NCBI GenBank assembly: GCA_013373085.1
Contig: JABXIM010000092.1
Coordinates: 1-54,874, forward strand
DNA from: Oceanospirillaceae bacterium
GTDB lineage: Bacteria > Pseudomonadota > Gammaproteobacteria > Pseudomonadales > Balneatricaceae
DNA: 54,874 nt
Direction: 5' to 3'
Part shown: positions 1-9,285 of the stretch, piece by piece
Layout of the letters: each line of letters opens with the position of its first letter
How positions within the stretch are numbered: the stretch's first letter is position 1
Translations under genes and position numbers: made by a program
Notes under the pieces: model-generated
Databases searched by the model: none
What the model saw: only the letters and a program-made list of their open reading frames with translations
What the model was told of the DNA's origin: nothing

Positions 1-129
1 CCGCGCAAGGTCGGCCAGCAGGTGCAGCAGCACGCTGGAATCGAGGCCGCCGGAAAAGGCAATACGCCAGGCCGGGGCCGCACGCCAGGGCTGCAGGGCC
101 TGGCGCAGTCGCAGTTCGAGAGCAGTCAT
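1..129 (-). CDS. tilS: tRNA(Ile)-lysidine synthase TilS, N-terminal fragment
   Basis: Only the first 43 codons are inside the window; the gene runs off the left edge. The start ATG is the complement of 127-129. The fragment contains the SGGLDSSVLL stretch, the N-type ATP pyrophosphatase P-loop (SGGxDS) of TilS, about 28 residues from the start. TilS uses ATP and lysine to convert the anticodon wobble C34 of tRNA-Ile2 to lysidine in the cytoplasm. It lies directly downstream of accA on the same strand, the usual accA-tilS order in gammaproteobacteria. Other PP-loop ATPases (TtcA, GuaA) share the motif, so the call rests on motif plus gene order. Confidence 0.85.
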   Translation of the reverse strand, partial: MTALELRLRQALQPWRAAPAWRIAFSGGLDSSVLLHLLADLAR

Positions 130-140
130 TGGCCAAGCTT

Positions 141-166
141 AAACAACAACGGGCCCGAAGGCCCGT
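141..166 (-). terminator. Intrinsic terminator between accA and tilS
   Basis: A perfect 7-bp stem (149-155 with 160-166) closes a 4-nt loop that reads TTCG on the minus strand. It is followed on that strand by a T-rich tail (GTTGTTGTTT). It lies 21 bp after the accA stop and just before the tilS start, so it would end accA transcripts or attenuate read-through into tilS. Confidence 0.75.
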
Positions 167-187
167 CGAGATGTGCGCGGATAGAAC

Positions 188-1138
188 TCAGGCGATACCG
201 TAGCTCATCAGGCGATCATAGCGACGCTTGAGCAGGGCGTCGGTATCGTGCTTCTGCAGGCTGGCCAGTTGCTTGCTCAGCTCCTGACGGATCGACTCGG
301 AAGCCGCCGCCGGATCACGGTGAGCGCCACCCAGCGGCTCGGCAATGACCTGGTCGACTATGCCCAGATTCTTCAGGCGCTCGGCGGTAATCCCCATGGC
401 CTCGGCTGCGTCCGGTGCCTTGTCGGCGGTACGCCAGAGGATCGAGGCGCAGCCTTCCGGCGAGATCACCGAATAGGTGGAATATTGCAGCATCAGCAGT
501 TCGTCACAGACACCGATCGCCAGCGCGCCGCCGGAACCGCCCTCGCCCACGACGGTGGAAATCACCGGGGTCTTGAGCTGGGACATCTTCGCCAGGTTGA
601 ATGCGATAGCCTCGGACTGGCCGCGCTCCTCGGCGTCGATGCCGGGATAGGCGCCCGGAGTATCGATAAAGGTCAGCACCGGCATCTTGAAGCGCTCACC
701 CATCTCCATGATGCGCAACGCCTTGCGGTAACCTTCCGGGCGCGGCATGCCGAAGTTTCGACGGATCTTTTCCTTGGTTTCGCGGCCTTTCTGGTGACCG
801 ATCACCACCACGGGCTTGCCGTCGAGGCGGGCGATACCACCGACAATCGCGGCATCATCGGCAAAGTGGCGGTCGCCGTGAATTTCGTCGAAGTCTTCGA
901 AGATGTGCTTGACGTAGTCCAGCGTATAGGGACGCTGCGGATGACGGGCCAGCTGCGAAACCTGCCAGGCCGAGAGATTGGAGAAGATGGACGCGGTCAG
1001 GCTGCGGCTTTTCTCCTGCAGCTTGCCCAGCTCGTCGGACAGGTTGATGTCCGAGTCGTCACCGACATGGCGCAGCTCTTCGATCTTCGCTTCCAGTTCA
1101 GCGATCGGCTGTTCGAATTCAAGATAATTCGGGTTCAT
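188..1138 (-). CDS. accA: Acetyl-CoA carboxylase carboxyltransferase subunit alpha
   Basis: Encodes 316 residues, the usual AccA length. With AccD it forms the alpha2beta2 carboxyltransferase that moves the carboxyl group from carboxybiotin-AccB to acetyl-CoA, giving malonyl-CoA for fatty-acid synthesis in the cytoplasm. The start [16 protein letters not shown] matches the family N terminus; an ATG 24 bp further upstream would add eight unconserved residues. Crotonase-fold glycine-rich stretches such as [12 protein letters not shown] and the [10 protein letters not shown] motif are present. It follows dnaE with a gap of about 113 bp and ends just before a strong terminator. Confidence 0.97.
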   Translation of the reverse strand: MNPNYLEFEQPIAELEAKIEELRHVGDDSDINLSDELGKLQEKSRSLTASIFSNLSAWQVSQLARHPQRPYTLDYVKHIFEDFDEIHGDRHFADDAAIVGGIARLDGKPVVVIGHQKGRETKEKIRRNFGMPRPEGYRKALRIMEMGERFKMPVLTFIDTPGAYPGIDAEERGQSEAIAFNLAKMSQLKTPVISTVVGEGGSGGALAIGVCDELLMLQYSTYSVISPEGCASILWRTADKAPDAAEAMGITAERLKNLGIVDQVIAEPLGGAHRDPAAASESIRQELSKQLASLQKHDTDALLKRRYDRLMSYGIA

Positions 1139-1251
1139 TTCGCGTCTGCTTCCGCTCTGCAATTCGGTTACTTGAAGATCATAAAACCGGCAATTCTACC
1201 TGTTGCCCCCGGCGATAACCACCCAAAGGCGGTGACGCGTTACGCGACACG

Positions 1252-4200
1252 TCAATAACACAGACTCACGGCTTTTTCGCCGAACTGGTCCTTGAGCCGC
1301 AGTACCAGGTCGTCGCTGGCCTCGACCTGCCAGCGTTCGCCGAAGGGCAGGCTGGCCTCGGCGTCTTCGCGGCGGTAGCGCAGCCGCACCGGCAGGCTGG
1401 CGTCGCCGCGATAGGCCTCGAGAATGTCCGCCAGCTGGCGCAGCCGCCGGCCGGCGATATCCTGGCTGACGCAGCGGATCTCCAGGCAACGGGCATACTG
1501 TGCACGGGCTTCCGGGATAGCCAGCACCCGGCTGCCCTTGACCTTGAGCCCGCCATTATAGTCGTCCTGGGCGACTTCTCCCTCGACGATCAGCACCGCG
1601 TCCTTGTTCAGCTTGTTGCGCGCCTCGTCGTAGGCTTCACCGTAAAGCGTCACCTCGATCCGCGCACTGCGGTCGTCGAGCGAGACGAAACAGAGGTTGT
1701 CGCCACGCTTGGTCTTCTTCAGGCGCAGGTCGACCACCAGGCCGGCAATCTTCTGCGGCCGCCCCCGCGCGGGCTGAATGTCGACGATTTTCTTGCTGAT
1801 GAAGTTCTTCAGCTCGGGCTCGTATTCATCGATCGGATGACCGGTCAGGTACAGGCCGAGAGTGTCCTTTTCCCCGGTCAGGCGCTCCTTGTCGGACCAG
1901 TTTCGCACCCGGGCGTAGTCGGCGTAGGGATCGCGCGCCTCCTCGACCTCGACTTCACCGAACAGGTCGAACATGCCCGCATCCTCATTGCGCGCGTTCT
2001 GATCGGCAGCCTTGAGGGCATCGGCGATCGACTCGAACAACACCGCGCGACTCGGGCCCAGCTTGTCCAGCGCACCGGAACGCACCAGCGCCTCGAGCAC
2101 GCGCTTGTTGAGCTTCTTGGCGCCGACCCGCTGACAGAAGTCGAAGATATCCTTGAAGTCGCCCTGCCCGTCCTGACGCGCCTGAACGATGGCGTCGATG
2201 GGGCCTTCGCCAACGCCCTTGATGGCACCGAGACCGTAGACGATCTGGCCGTCGTCGTTGACCGTGAACATGTACTCGCCGCCATTGACGTCCGGCGGCA
2301 GCGGCGCCAGACCCATCTTGCGGCACTCCTCGATGAAGATCACCACCTTGTCGGTGTTCTGCATGTCGGAGGAGATCACCGCCGCCATGAAGGGCGCGGG
2401 ATAATGCGCCTTCAGCCAGGCGGTCTGGTACGACACCAGGGCGTAGGCGGCCGAGTGCGACTTGTTGAAGCCGTAGCCGGCGAACTTCTCCACCAGGTCG
2501 AAGATGTTGCCAGCCAGATCCCGATTAATGCCCTGGCCTTCACAGCCTTCGAGGAAGACCGCACGCTGCTTGGCCATCTCCTCGGGTTTCTTCTTGCCCA
2601 TCGCACGACGCAGCATGTCCGCGCCGCCGAGGGTGTAGCCGGCCATGACCTGGGCGATCTGCATGACCTGCTCCTGGTACAGGATGATGCCGTAGGTCGG
2701 CTCCAGGATCGGCTGCAGGATGTCGAGCTGGTAGTCGGGGTGCGGCCACGCCAGTTCCGCGCGGCCGTGCTTGCGGTTGATGAAGTCGTCCACCATGCCC
2801 GACTGCAGCGGGCCCGGACGGAACAGCGCCACCAGTGCGACGATATCCTCGAAGCGGCTCGGCTTCAGCCGTCGTACCAGGTCCTTCATGCCGCTGGATT
2901 CGAGCTGGAACACCGCGGTGGTCTCGGCCGCCTGCAGCAGATCGAAGGACTTCTTGTCCTCGAGATCGATCAGCGCGATATCGAGCGGTTCCTGTCCTTC
3001 CTTGGCACGGATGCGATCGATGGTTTCGACCGCCCAGTCGATGATGGTCAGGGTCCGCAGGCCCAGGAAGTCGAACTTCACCAGCCCCGCCTCCTCGACA
3101 TCGTTCTTGTCGAACTGGGTCACCAGGCCCTCGCCGAACTCGTCGCAGTAAGTGGCGGCGAAGTCGGTCAGCTTGGTCGGTGCGATCACCACGCCGCCGG
3201 CATGCTTGCCGACACCGCGGGTGACCCCCTCCAGCTTGTAGGCCATCTCCATGATTTCCTGGGCTTCTTCGCTGGCCTCGACGAACTCGCGCAGTGCCGG
3301 CTCCACCTCCCAGGCCTTGCTCAGCGTCATCCCGACTTCGAACGGAATCAGCTTCGACAGCCGGTCGGCGAGGCCGAACGGCTTGCCCTGGACACGGGCG
3401 ACATCGCGTACCACTGCCTTCGCCGCCATGGTGCCGAAGGTGACGATCTGGGACACGGCGTCACGGCCATAGGTCCGCGCCACGTAGTCGATCACCTTGT
3501 CGCGGTTGTCCATGCAGAAATCGATATCGAAGTCGGGCATGGAAACACGTTCAGGGTTCAGGAAGCGCTCGAACAGCAGGTCGTATTCGAGCGGGTCCAG
3601 ATCGGTGATCTTCTGCGCGTAGGCCACCAGCGAGCCTGCACCCGAGCCTCGTCCCGGTCCCACCGGCACGCCGTTTTCCTTGCCCCACTTGATGAAGTCC
3701 ATGACGATGAGGAAGTAGCCGGGAAAGCCCATCTGGATGATGATGTCGAGTTCGAACTCGAGACGGTCGATGTAGACCTGGCGCTTGGCCTCGTACTCGG
3801 GATCATTGCGGTCGAGCAGGATCTCGAGCCGCTCCTCCAGCCCGTGGTAGGAAACCTGGCGAAAATAGTCGTCCATCAGCATGCCTTCCGGCACCGGGAA
3901 CTTCGGCAGGTAATAGGTGCCCAGCTCGATCTCGATGTTGCAACGCCGGGCGATCTCGACCGTGTTGGCCAGCGCCTCCGGGATATCGGCGAAAAGCTCC
4001 TGCATCTCGGCGCTGGAGCGGAAGTACTGCTGCTCGCTGTAGTCGCGCGGACGGTGGGCGTCTTCGAGGGTACGGCCAAGGTTGATGCAGACGCGCGCCT
4101 CGTGGGCGTCGAAGTCGTCCGCCTTGATGAACATGACGTCGTTGGTGGCGACCAGCGGACAGCCGGTTTCGTGCGCCAGCGCCACGCTGGCGTGAACCAG

Positions 4201-4746
4201 TTCCTCGTCATGCTTGCGTCCGGTACGCTGGATCTCGAGGTAGTAGCTGCCCGGAAAGATGTCCATCCACTCCTCGAGCACGCTGCGCGCCGAACCGTTG
4301 TCGGCCAGCAAAGCGCGCCCCACTTCCCCGAGGCGCGCGCCGGACAGCGCGATCAGCCCTTGCGCCTTTTCCTTCACCCAGGCCTTCTTCAGCAGCGCCT
4401 TCTCGGCGATGATGTTCTGCCCCTCGGCATAGGCGCGGGAAATCAGCTCCATCAGGTTGCGGTAACCCTGGCCGTTGCGCACCAGCAGCGTCAGCCGGTA
4501 AGGCTCGGCTTCCGGCTCGGCGTCGTTCATCACCAGGATATCGGCGCCACAGATCGGCTTCACGCCGGCCCCGAGCGCCGCCTTGTAGAACTTGACCACC
4601 GCGAAGAAGTTGCACTGGTCGGTCACGGCGACCGCCGGCATACCCTCGGCCTTGGCGGCATTGACTGCTTCCTTGACCCGCACCAGGCCGTCGACCAGCG
4701 AGTACTCGGTATGCAATCGCAGATGAACGAATTGAGGTGTTGCCAT
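1252..4746 (-). CDS. dnaE: DNA polymerase III subunit alpha
   Basis: A 1164-residue catalytic subunit of the replicative polymerase, close to the E. coli length of 1160. An N-terminal PHP domain opens with [14 protein letters not shown]. The C-family polymerase core has the catalytic aspartates in [13 protein letters not shown] near residue 400 and a third in [10 protein letters not shown] near residue 555. Helix-hairpin-helix and OB-fold regions follow, with the C-terminal domain that binds tau and the clamp. It starts 6 bp after the rnhB stop and precedes accA, the conserved lpxB-rnhB-dnaE-accA order. The [15 protein letters not shown] stretch in the palm/fingers is typical. No disruption is seen. 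Confidence 0.98.
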   Translation of the reverse strand: MATPQFVHLRLHTEYSLVDGLVRVKEAVNAAKAEGMPAVAVTDQCNFFAVVKFYKAALGAGVKPICGADILVMNDAEPEAEPYRLTLLVRNGQGYRNLMELISRAYAEGQNIIAEKALLKKAWVKEKAQGLIALSGARLGEVGRALLADNGSARSVLEEWMDIFPGSYYLEIQRTGRKHDEELVHASVALAHETGCPLVATNDVMFIKADDFDAHEARVCINLGRTLEDAHRPRDYSEQQYFRSSAEMQELFADIPEALANTVEIARRCNIEIELGTYYLPKFPVPEGMLMDDYFRQVSYHGLEERLEILLDRNDPEYEAKRQVYIDRLEFELDIIIQMGFPGYFLIVMDFIKWGKENGVPVGPGRGSGAGSLVAYAQKITDLDPLEYDLLFERFLNPERVSMPDFDIDFCMDNRDKVIDYVARTYGRDAVSQIVTFGTMAAKAVVRDVARVQGKPFGLADRLSKLIPFEVGMTLSKAWEVEPALREFVEASEEAQEIMEMAYKLEGVTRGVGKHAGGVVIAPTKLTDFAATYCDEFGEGLVTQFDKNDVEEAGLVKFDFLGLRTLTIIDWAVETIDRIRAKEGQEPLDIALIDLEDKKSFDLLQAAETTAVFQLESSGMKDLVRRLKPSRFEDIVALVALFRPGPLQSGMVDDFINRKHGRAELAWPHPDYQLDILQPILEPTYGIILYQEQVMQIAQVMAGYTLGGADMLRRAMGKKKPEEMAKQRAVFLEGCEGQGINRDLAGNIFDLVEKFAGYGFNKSHSAAYALVSYQTAWLKAHYPAPFMAAVISSDMQNTDKVVIFIEECRKMGLAPLPPDVNGGEYMFTVNDDGQIVYGLGAIKGVGEGPIDAIVQARQDGQGDFKDIFDFCQRVGAKKLNKRVLEALVRSGALDKLGPSRAVLFESIADALKAADQNARNEDAGMFDLFGEVEVEEARDPYADYARVRNWSDKERLTGEKDTLGLYLTGHPIDEYEPELKNFISKKIVDIQPARGRPQKIAGLVVDLRLKKTKRGDNLCFVSLDDRSARIEVTLYGEAYDEARNKLNKDAVLIVEGEVAQDDYNGGLKVKGSRVLAIPEARAQYARCLEIRCVSQDIAGRRLRQLADILEAYRGDASLPVRLRYRREDAEASLPFGERWQVEASDDLVLRLKDQFGEKAVSLCY

Positions 4747-4752
4747 GGCAGA

Positions 4753-5355
4753 TCAGTCTCCGGATTGCAGCAGCTCGCGCACCGGGCGGAAGCTGCGGCG
4801 ATGTTCAGGCAGGGGGCCCAGCCTGCGCAGGGCCTCCAGATGGGCGGGCGTCGGATAGCCCTTGTGCTGAGCGAAACCATAGTCGGGATGTTCGAGGTGC
4901 AGCGCCTGCATCTCGCGGTCGCGCACGACCTTGGCGAGTATGGAGGCGGCGCTGATCGCCGGCACCTTGGCGTCGCCCTTGATCACCGGTTCTGCGGGAC
5001 AGCCCAGTACCGGGCAGCGGTTGCCATCGATAAGGGCATAATCGGGCACCGGCGAGAGACCCTCGACCGCACGCTGCATCGCCAGCATGCTGGCGTGCAG
5101 AATATTGATGTCGTCGATTTCCGCCGGGCTTGCCGACGCCACGCACCAGGCCAGCGCCCGCTCGCGAATCTCGTCATACAGCCGCAGCCGTTTCTTCTCG
5201 CTCAGCGCCTTGGAGTCGGCCAGCCCCGCGATGGGCCATGCCGGGTCCAGGATGACCGCAGCCGCCACGACGTTGCCGACCAGCGGCCCACGGCCGACCT
5301 CGTCGACGCCGGCAACGAGCTGTCCAACGGCGAAGTCGAAACCCATCGGTTGCAT
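4753..5355 (-). CDS. rnhB: Ribonuclease HII
   Basis: A 200-residue type 2 RNase H that cuts 5' of ribonucleotides embedded in DNA duplexes and starts ribonucleotide excision repair. The catalytic carboxylates are visible: Asp and Glu in [10 protein letters not shown] near the N terminus, Asp in ALIDGNRCP, and Asp in [17 protein letters not shown]. The ATG abuts the lpxB stop directly (TGAATG on the minus strand), so the two are probably translationally coupled. A second in-frame Met at codon 4 is an alternative start. It sits in the lpxB-rnhB-dnaE order. Confidence 0.96.
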   Translation of the reverse strand: MQPMGFDFAVGQLVAGVDEVGRGPLVGNVVAAAVILDPAWPIAGLADSKALSEKKRLRLYDEIRERALAWCVASASPAEIDDINILHASMLAMQRAVEGLSPVPDYALIDGNRCPVLGCPAEPVIKGDAKVPAISAASILAKVVRDREMQALHLEHPDYGFAQHKGYPTPAHLEALRRLGPLPEHRRSFRPVRELLQSGD

Positions 5356-6504
5356 TCAGCGCCCTCCGTTTTCCAGCAGCTCGACGATGGCATCGGCGGC
5401 GCGCTCGTCGGCATCGCGACTGAGCTGACGGTGAATCTCGCTGAAACGCGCGGTCAGGCGCCGCGCATGCTCCTGGTCTTCGAGCTGCTGCAACAGCAGT
5501 GGCCCGAGCACCTCGGGCCGCACGTCGGACTGCAGCACTTCGGGCACCAGCGGTGCGTCGGCCAGCAGGTTGGGCAGCGAGATGTAGGGACTCTTGATCA
5601 GCCGCGAAAGAATGAAATGGGTCAGCCCCGCCATCTTGTACGCCACCACCATCGGTCGCTTCAGCAGCATCGCTTCGAGAGTCGCGGTGCCTGATGCGAT
5701 CAGGATGGCGTCCGCCGCCTGCATCGCTTCACGCGAGTGCTTGAGCATCAGCTCGACGCCGAGATCCGCGAATTCGCCCTGCACCAGCTCGTGCAGCGTA
5801 TGCAGGCGCGCTTCGCTCGCGGCCGGCAGCACGAAGCGCACCTCCGGCCGACGCGCCTTGAGCCAGCGGGCGGTTTCGAGGAAGGGGCGCGCCAGGTACT
5901 TCAGTTCGCCGCCACGGCTACCGGGCAGCAGCGCCACCACCTCCGCCCCGTGCGGCAAGCCGAGAATATCCCGCGCTTCGTCGCGGTCCGGCTCCAGCGG
6001 AATGCGGCTTGCCAGCGGATGGCCGACGAAAGCGACACGCTGGCCGTGTTCCTGGTAGAAGCGCGCCTCGAACGGGAACAGCGTCAGCATCAGGTCGGTG
6101 GTGTGCAGGATCTTGAACACGCGCTTGCGGCGCCAGGCCCAGACCGACGGACTGACATAATGTACCGTGGGAATACCCGCTGCACGCAGCCGGCCCTCGA
6201 GATTGAGCGTGAAATCCGGAGCGTCGATACCGATGAAAAGGTGCGGCCGCTCGGCTTCGAAGTGTTCTGCCAATGATTTGCGGATGCCGAGCAGCTCCCG
6301 CAGCCGGCCGAGTACTTCGACCAGCCCCATCACCGACAGGCGTTCCATGGGGTACAGCGAACGGCAGCCGGCGGCGATCATCAGCTCGCCGCCGATACCT
6401 TCCACTTCCAGGTCGGGATAACGGCGCCGCAGTGCCTCGATCAGGCCCGAGCCCAGGATGTCGCCCGAGGCCTCGCCGGCCACAATTCCGATACGCAGGG
6501 CCAT
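5356..6504 (-). CDS. lpxB: Lipid-A-disaccharide synthase
   Basis: A 382-residue GT19 glycosyltransferase that joins UDP-2,3-diacylglucosamine and lipid X into the tetraacyl disaccharide of lipid A at the inner face of the cytoplasmic membrane. The N terminus IVAGEASGD and the internal VGHPLASRIPLEPDR and LLPGSRGGELKYLARP motifs are diagnostic. It starts 7 bp after lpxA and abuts rnhB, completing the lpxD-fabZ-lpxA-lpxB block. Confidence 0.97.
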   Translation of the reverse strand: MALRIGIVAGEASGDILGSGLIEALRRRYPDLEVEGIGGELMIAAGCRSLYPMERLSVMGLVEVLGRLRELLGIRKSLAEHFEAERPHLFIGIDAPDFTLNLEGRLRAAGIPTVHYVSPSVWAWRRKRVFKILHTTDLMLTLFPFEARFYQEHGQRVAFVGHPLASRIPLEPDRDEARDILGLPHGAEVVALLPGSRGGELKYLARPFLETARWLKARRPEVRFVLPAASEARLHTLHELVQGEFADLGVELMLKHSREAMQAADAILIASGTATLEAMLLKRPMVVAYKMAGLTHFILSRLIKSPYISLPNLLADAPLVPEVLQSDVRPEVLGPLLLQQLEDQEHARRLTARFSEIHRQLSRDADERAADAIVELLENGGR

Positions 6505-6511
6505 GCCAGCC

Positions 6512-7282
6512 TCAGCGGATGATGCCGCGGGTCGAAGCCTGCAGCGAGTCGATCAGCGGTTTCAGTTCCGCACAGGACGGCAGCATCTGGTTCAGTTGTT
6601 CCAGCGCCTGATCGAGCGTCAGCTTCTGCCGAAACACGAGCTTGTATGCCTGGCGCAGCGTGCGCAGCGCTTCCGGCGAAAAGCCGCGGCGACGCAGACC
6701 TTCGATGTTGAGCCCGTGGGGTTTGGCGGTGTTGCCGGATGCCATCAGGTAGGCCGGTATGTCCTTGAGCACTACGGTGCCGGTGCCGCACATGACATGC
6801 TGGCCGATCCGGCAGAACTGGTGCACCAGCGTGAAGCCACCGAGAATGGCATGGTCATCGACATGAACGTGCCCGGCAAGCGCGGTGTTGTTGGCCAGAA
6901 TGATATGATCGCCGACCACGCAGTCATGGGCCACGTGGGCGTAGGCCATCAGCAGGTTGTGGCTGCCGATCTTCGTCAGCCCCTGATCCTGCACGGTACC
7001 GCGATGGATGGTGACGCCTTCACGGATGACGTTGTGGTCGCCGATTTCCAGCCGGGTCGGCTCGCCGCGGTACTTCTTGTCCTGGCACTCCTCGCCAACG
7101 GAGGCGAACTGGAAAATGCGGTTGTGCTCGCCGATCCGGGTCGGCCCTCGCACCACCACGTGCGGCCCGATGACTGTGCCCGCGCCGATCTCGACGTCGG
7201 GACCGATGATGCTGAAGGGCCCGATCTCGACATCGGGCGCGATACGGGCACCGGGATCAACGATGGCGCGGGAGTCGATCAA
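6512..7282 (-). CDS. lpxA: UDP-N-acetylglucosamine acyltransferase LpxA
   Basis: A 256-residue acyltransferase for the first step of lipid A synthesis: transfer of a 3-hydroxyacyl chain from ACP to the 3-OH of UDP-GlcNAc. The left-handed beta-helix is evident from repeated hexapeptides ([15 protein letters not shown]). The catalytic histidine is in AYAHVAHDC (His119 here, equivalent to E. coli His125 by motif). It starts 3 bp after fabZ stops, so both draw on the same 3-hydroxyacyl-ACP pool and are almost certainly co-transcribed. Confidence 0.97.
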   Translation of the reverse strand: MIDSRAIVDPGARIAPDVEIGPFSIIGPDVEIGAGTVIGPHVVVRGPTRIGEHNRIFQFASVGEECQDKKYRGEPTRLEIGDHNVIREGVTIHRGTVQDQGLTKIGSHNLLMAYAHVAHDCVVGDHIILANNTALAGHVHVDDHAILGGFTLVHQFCRIGQHVMCGTGTVVLKDIPAYLMASGNTAKPHGLNIEGLRRRGFSPEALRTLRQAYKLVFRQKLTLDQALEQLNQMLPSCAELKPLIDSLQASTRGIIR

Positions 7283-7285
7283 GGG

Positions 7286-7723
7286 TTACACCTTTCTGTC
7301 TGCACAAAGAATAGTGGCGGAGCTGACCATATCGCCGTCGACGGTGGCCTGGACGTCGAATTTCCAGATACCGCGGCGTTCGGAGATCTTGCGCGCTTCG
7401 AGGCGCAGTTGATCGCCTGGCACGACCGGGCGCTTGAAGCGCAGATTGTCGGCACCCACGAAATAGTAGATAGAGCCGTCCTGCGGCTTCTTGTCCATGG
7501 TCTTGAAACCCAGAATACCGGCCGCCTGCGCCATGGCTTCGACGATCAGCACGCCCGGCATGACCGGGTGATCAGGGAAATGGCCGTTGAAGAACGGCTC
7601 ATTGACGGTGACGTTCTTGATTGCGACGATGGACTCACCTACTTCCAGCTCCAGAACCCTGTCCACCAGCAGAAACGGGTAACGGTGGGGCAGGTATTCC
7701 CGGATTTCCTTAACATCCATCAT
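7286..7723 (-). CDS. fabZ: 3-hydroxyacyl-ACP dehydratase FabZ
   Basis: A 145-residue hotdog-fold dehydratase that converts 3-hydroxyacyl-ACP to trans-2-enoyl-ACP in fatty-acid elongation and competes with LpxA for 3-hydroxyacyl-ACP. The active site is seen in [20 protein letters not shown], with His48 and Glu62. The N terminus [20 protein letters not shown] is typical. Its ATG overlaps the lpxD stop as ATGA; Met2 is an equally good start. lpxA follows after 3 bp. Confidence 0.97.
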   Translation of the reverse strand: MMDVKEIREYLPHRYPFLLVDRVLELEVGESIVAIKNVTVNEPFFNGHFPDHPVMPGVLIVEAMAQAAGILGFKTMDKKPQDGSIYYFVGADNLRFKRPVVPGDQLRLEARKISERRGIWKFDVQATVDGDMVSSATILCADRKV

Positions 7724-8772
7724 TCTTTATGACCTTCAGTAGAGTTTTGCTCAATTAACTGTTCGAGTTTCGTCACCCGTCGGGCGAGTTCGTCGAGCTG
7801 GCGGAAGCGCACCACATTGCGCTTCCAGCTTTGGTGCGGCTGCAGCCCGGTCCCGGAAGAATAGGCGCCGGGCCGGGTAATCGACTTGCTGACAAGAGAC
7901 ATGGCGGTGACATGGGTCCCTGCCGCTATCGTCAGGTGCCCGGTAATCCCTGACAGGCCGGCGATGGTACAGCGCTCGCCAATTTTAGTGCTTCCGGCGA
8001 TGGCGGTACAGCCTGCAATGGCCGTATCGCGGCCGATCTCGACGTTATGCGCCACCTGGATCTGGTTGTCCAGCTTGACGCCATCGTCAATCCGGGTGTC
8101 GTCCAGAGCACCTCTGTCGACGGTGGTACCGGCGCCGATCTCGACATCGTCGCCGATCAGCACGCCACCCAACTGGCAGATTTTGCGCCAGCGGCCGGCT
8201 TCCGGTGCGAAACCGAAACCATCGGCGCCAAGCACGGCGCCGGAATGCACGATGCAACGCTCACCGATGCGCACATCGTCGTACAGTACCGCGCCCGCCT
8301 CGATACGGCTGTCCGCGCCGATCTCGCAGCGCGCACCGATCACCGCCTGCGGACCGATACTGGCGCCTGCCGCAATACGTGAGCCGGCGCCGACCACCGC
8401 ATGGGGACCGACCTCGGCTGCCGGGTCGACCTCGGCATCGGCGGCGATGACGGCCGATGTATGGATTCCGGGACAGACCGCGGCTCGCCAGTCAAACAGC
8501 TCACTGGCACGGGCGAAGGCGAGGTAGGGATCGTCGACGATAATGGCATGGCCGGATGCCGATTCCCGGCAGGCCTCGGTCAGCAGAACCGCACCGGCAC
8601 GGCTGGACTTGAGCTGGGCGAGGTATCGACTGTTGGCAAAAAACGACAGCTGGCCGGGGCCAGCTGTCTGAAGTGTTGCGAGTCCGCCGACCCGGTACTG
8701 CGGATCGCCGCTGATTCGGCCGCCGACGCGGTCGGCGACCTCCTGAAGACTGAATTGAATTGCGCGGGTCAT
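7720..8772 (-). CDS. lpxD: UDP-3-O-(3-hydroxyacyl)glucosamine N-acyltransferase
   Basis: A 350-residue enzyme for the third lipid A step, adding a second 3-hydroxyacyl chain at N-2 of glucosamine. An N-terminal uridine-binding domain ([15 protein letters not shown]) precedes a long left-handed beta-helix of hexapeptide repeats. The catalytic histidine is in the QVAHNVEIG motif, followed by [14 protein letters not shown]. The C terminus is a charged helix containing [15 protein letters not shown]. It starts 6 bp after skp and overlaps fabZ by 4 bp. Confidence 0.97.
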   Translation of the reverse strand: MTRAIQFSLQEVADRVGGRISGDPQYRVGGLATLQTAGPGQLSFFANSRYLAQLKSSRAGAVLLTEACRESASGHAIIVDDPYLAFARASELFDWRAAVCPGIHTSAVIAADAEVDPAAEVGPHAVVGAGSRIAAGASIGPQAVIGARCEIGADSRIEAGAVLYDDVRIGERCIVHSGAVLGADGFGFAPEAGRWRKICQLGGVLIGDDVEIGAGTTVDRGALDDTRIDDGVKLDNQIQVAHNVEIGRDTAIAGCTAIAGSTKIGERCTIAGLSGITGHLTIAAGTHVTAMSLVSKSITRPGAYSSGTGLQPHQSWKRNVVRFRQLDELARRVTKLEQLIEQNSTEGHKE

Positions 8773-8778
8773 GCCGAC

Positions 8779-9276
8779 CTATTTTTTGTTCAGGGCTTCG
8801 ATGACGGCCGCAGTGATATCGACGCTCTTGTCTGCGTACACCGTTGCCTGCTTGGCGACGACCACATCGTAGCCCTGCTTCTTGATGATGTCGCGAATGA
8901 CCTCATCGAGCTTCGGACGCATTTCGGCAAGGAACGCCTGCTGGCGTTCGGCACGCTTCTGCTGCAGCTCCTGACCCTGTTTCTGGTACTGTCCGAATGC
9001 CTTCTGGAACTGCAGACGCAGTTTCTGCTCCTCGTCCTTCGATTGCAGCCCCTGGTTCTTGCGCAACTTTTCCTGCAGCGCCTTGGCCTGCTTTTCCAGC
9101 TCGAGCAACTGCTTCTCCTCGCCGGAGAACTCGGCCTGGAGCTGTTTGCGCAGGTCGGTTGCGGCGTCCGACTTCAGCACCGCTTCCTCGACCCCGAGCA
9201 CGGCCACCTTGTCGGCCGCAGCCTGCAGACTGAACAGCATGGCCAGGGCGAGTAGCGAAGACTGGATAAACTTCAT
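8779..9276 (-). CDS. skp: Periplasmic chaperone Skp (OmpH family)
   Basis: A 165-residue chaperone that holds unfolded outer-membrane proteins between the Sec translocon and the BAM complex. A short signal peptide ends near LFSLQAAA. The mature protein has the family opening KVAVLGVEEAV, then a long charged coiled coil (about residues 45-120, rich in Gln, Glu and Lys) that forms the tentacles of the trimer. An excellent Shine-Dalgarno (AAGGAGGT) lies just upstream of the ATG. It sits between bamA and lpxD, with a 9-bp gap from the bamA stop. Confidence 0.95.
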   Translation of the reverse strand: MKFIQSSLLALAMLFSLQAAADKVAVLGVEEAVLKSDAATDLRKQLQAEFSGEEKQLLELEKQAKALQEKLRKNQGLQSKDEEQKLRLQFQKAFGQYQKQGQELQQKRAERQQAFLAEMRPKLDEVIRDIIKKQGYDVVVAKQATVYADKSVDITAAVIEALNKK

Positions 9277-9285
9277 GATACCTCC

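Noticed and set aside
1837-5694. 1285-codon open frame on the plus strand opposite dnaE, rnhB and part of lpxB
   Set aside because: It is antisense to intact, well-recognised genes and arises from high GC at third positions; its translation shows no domain.
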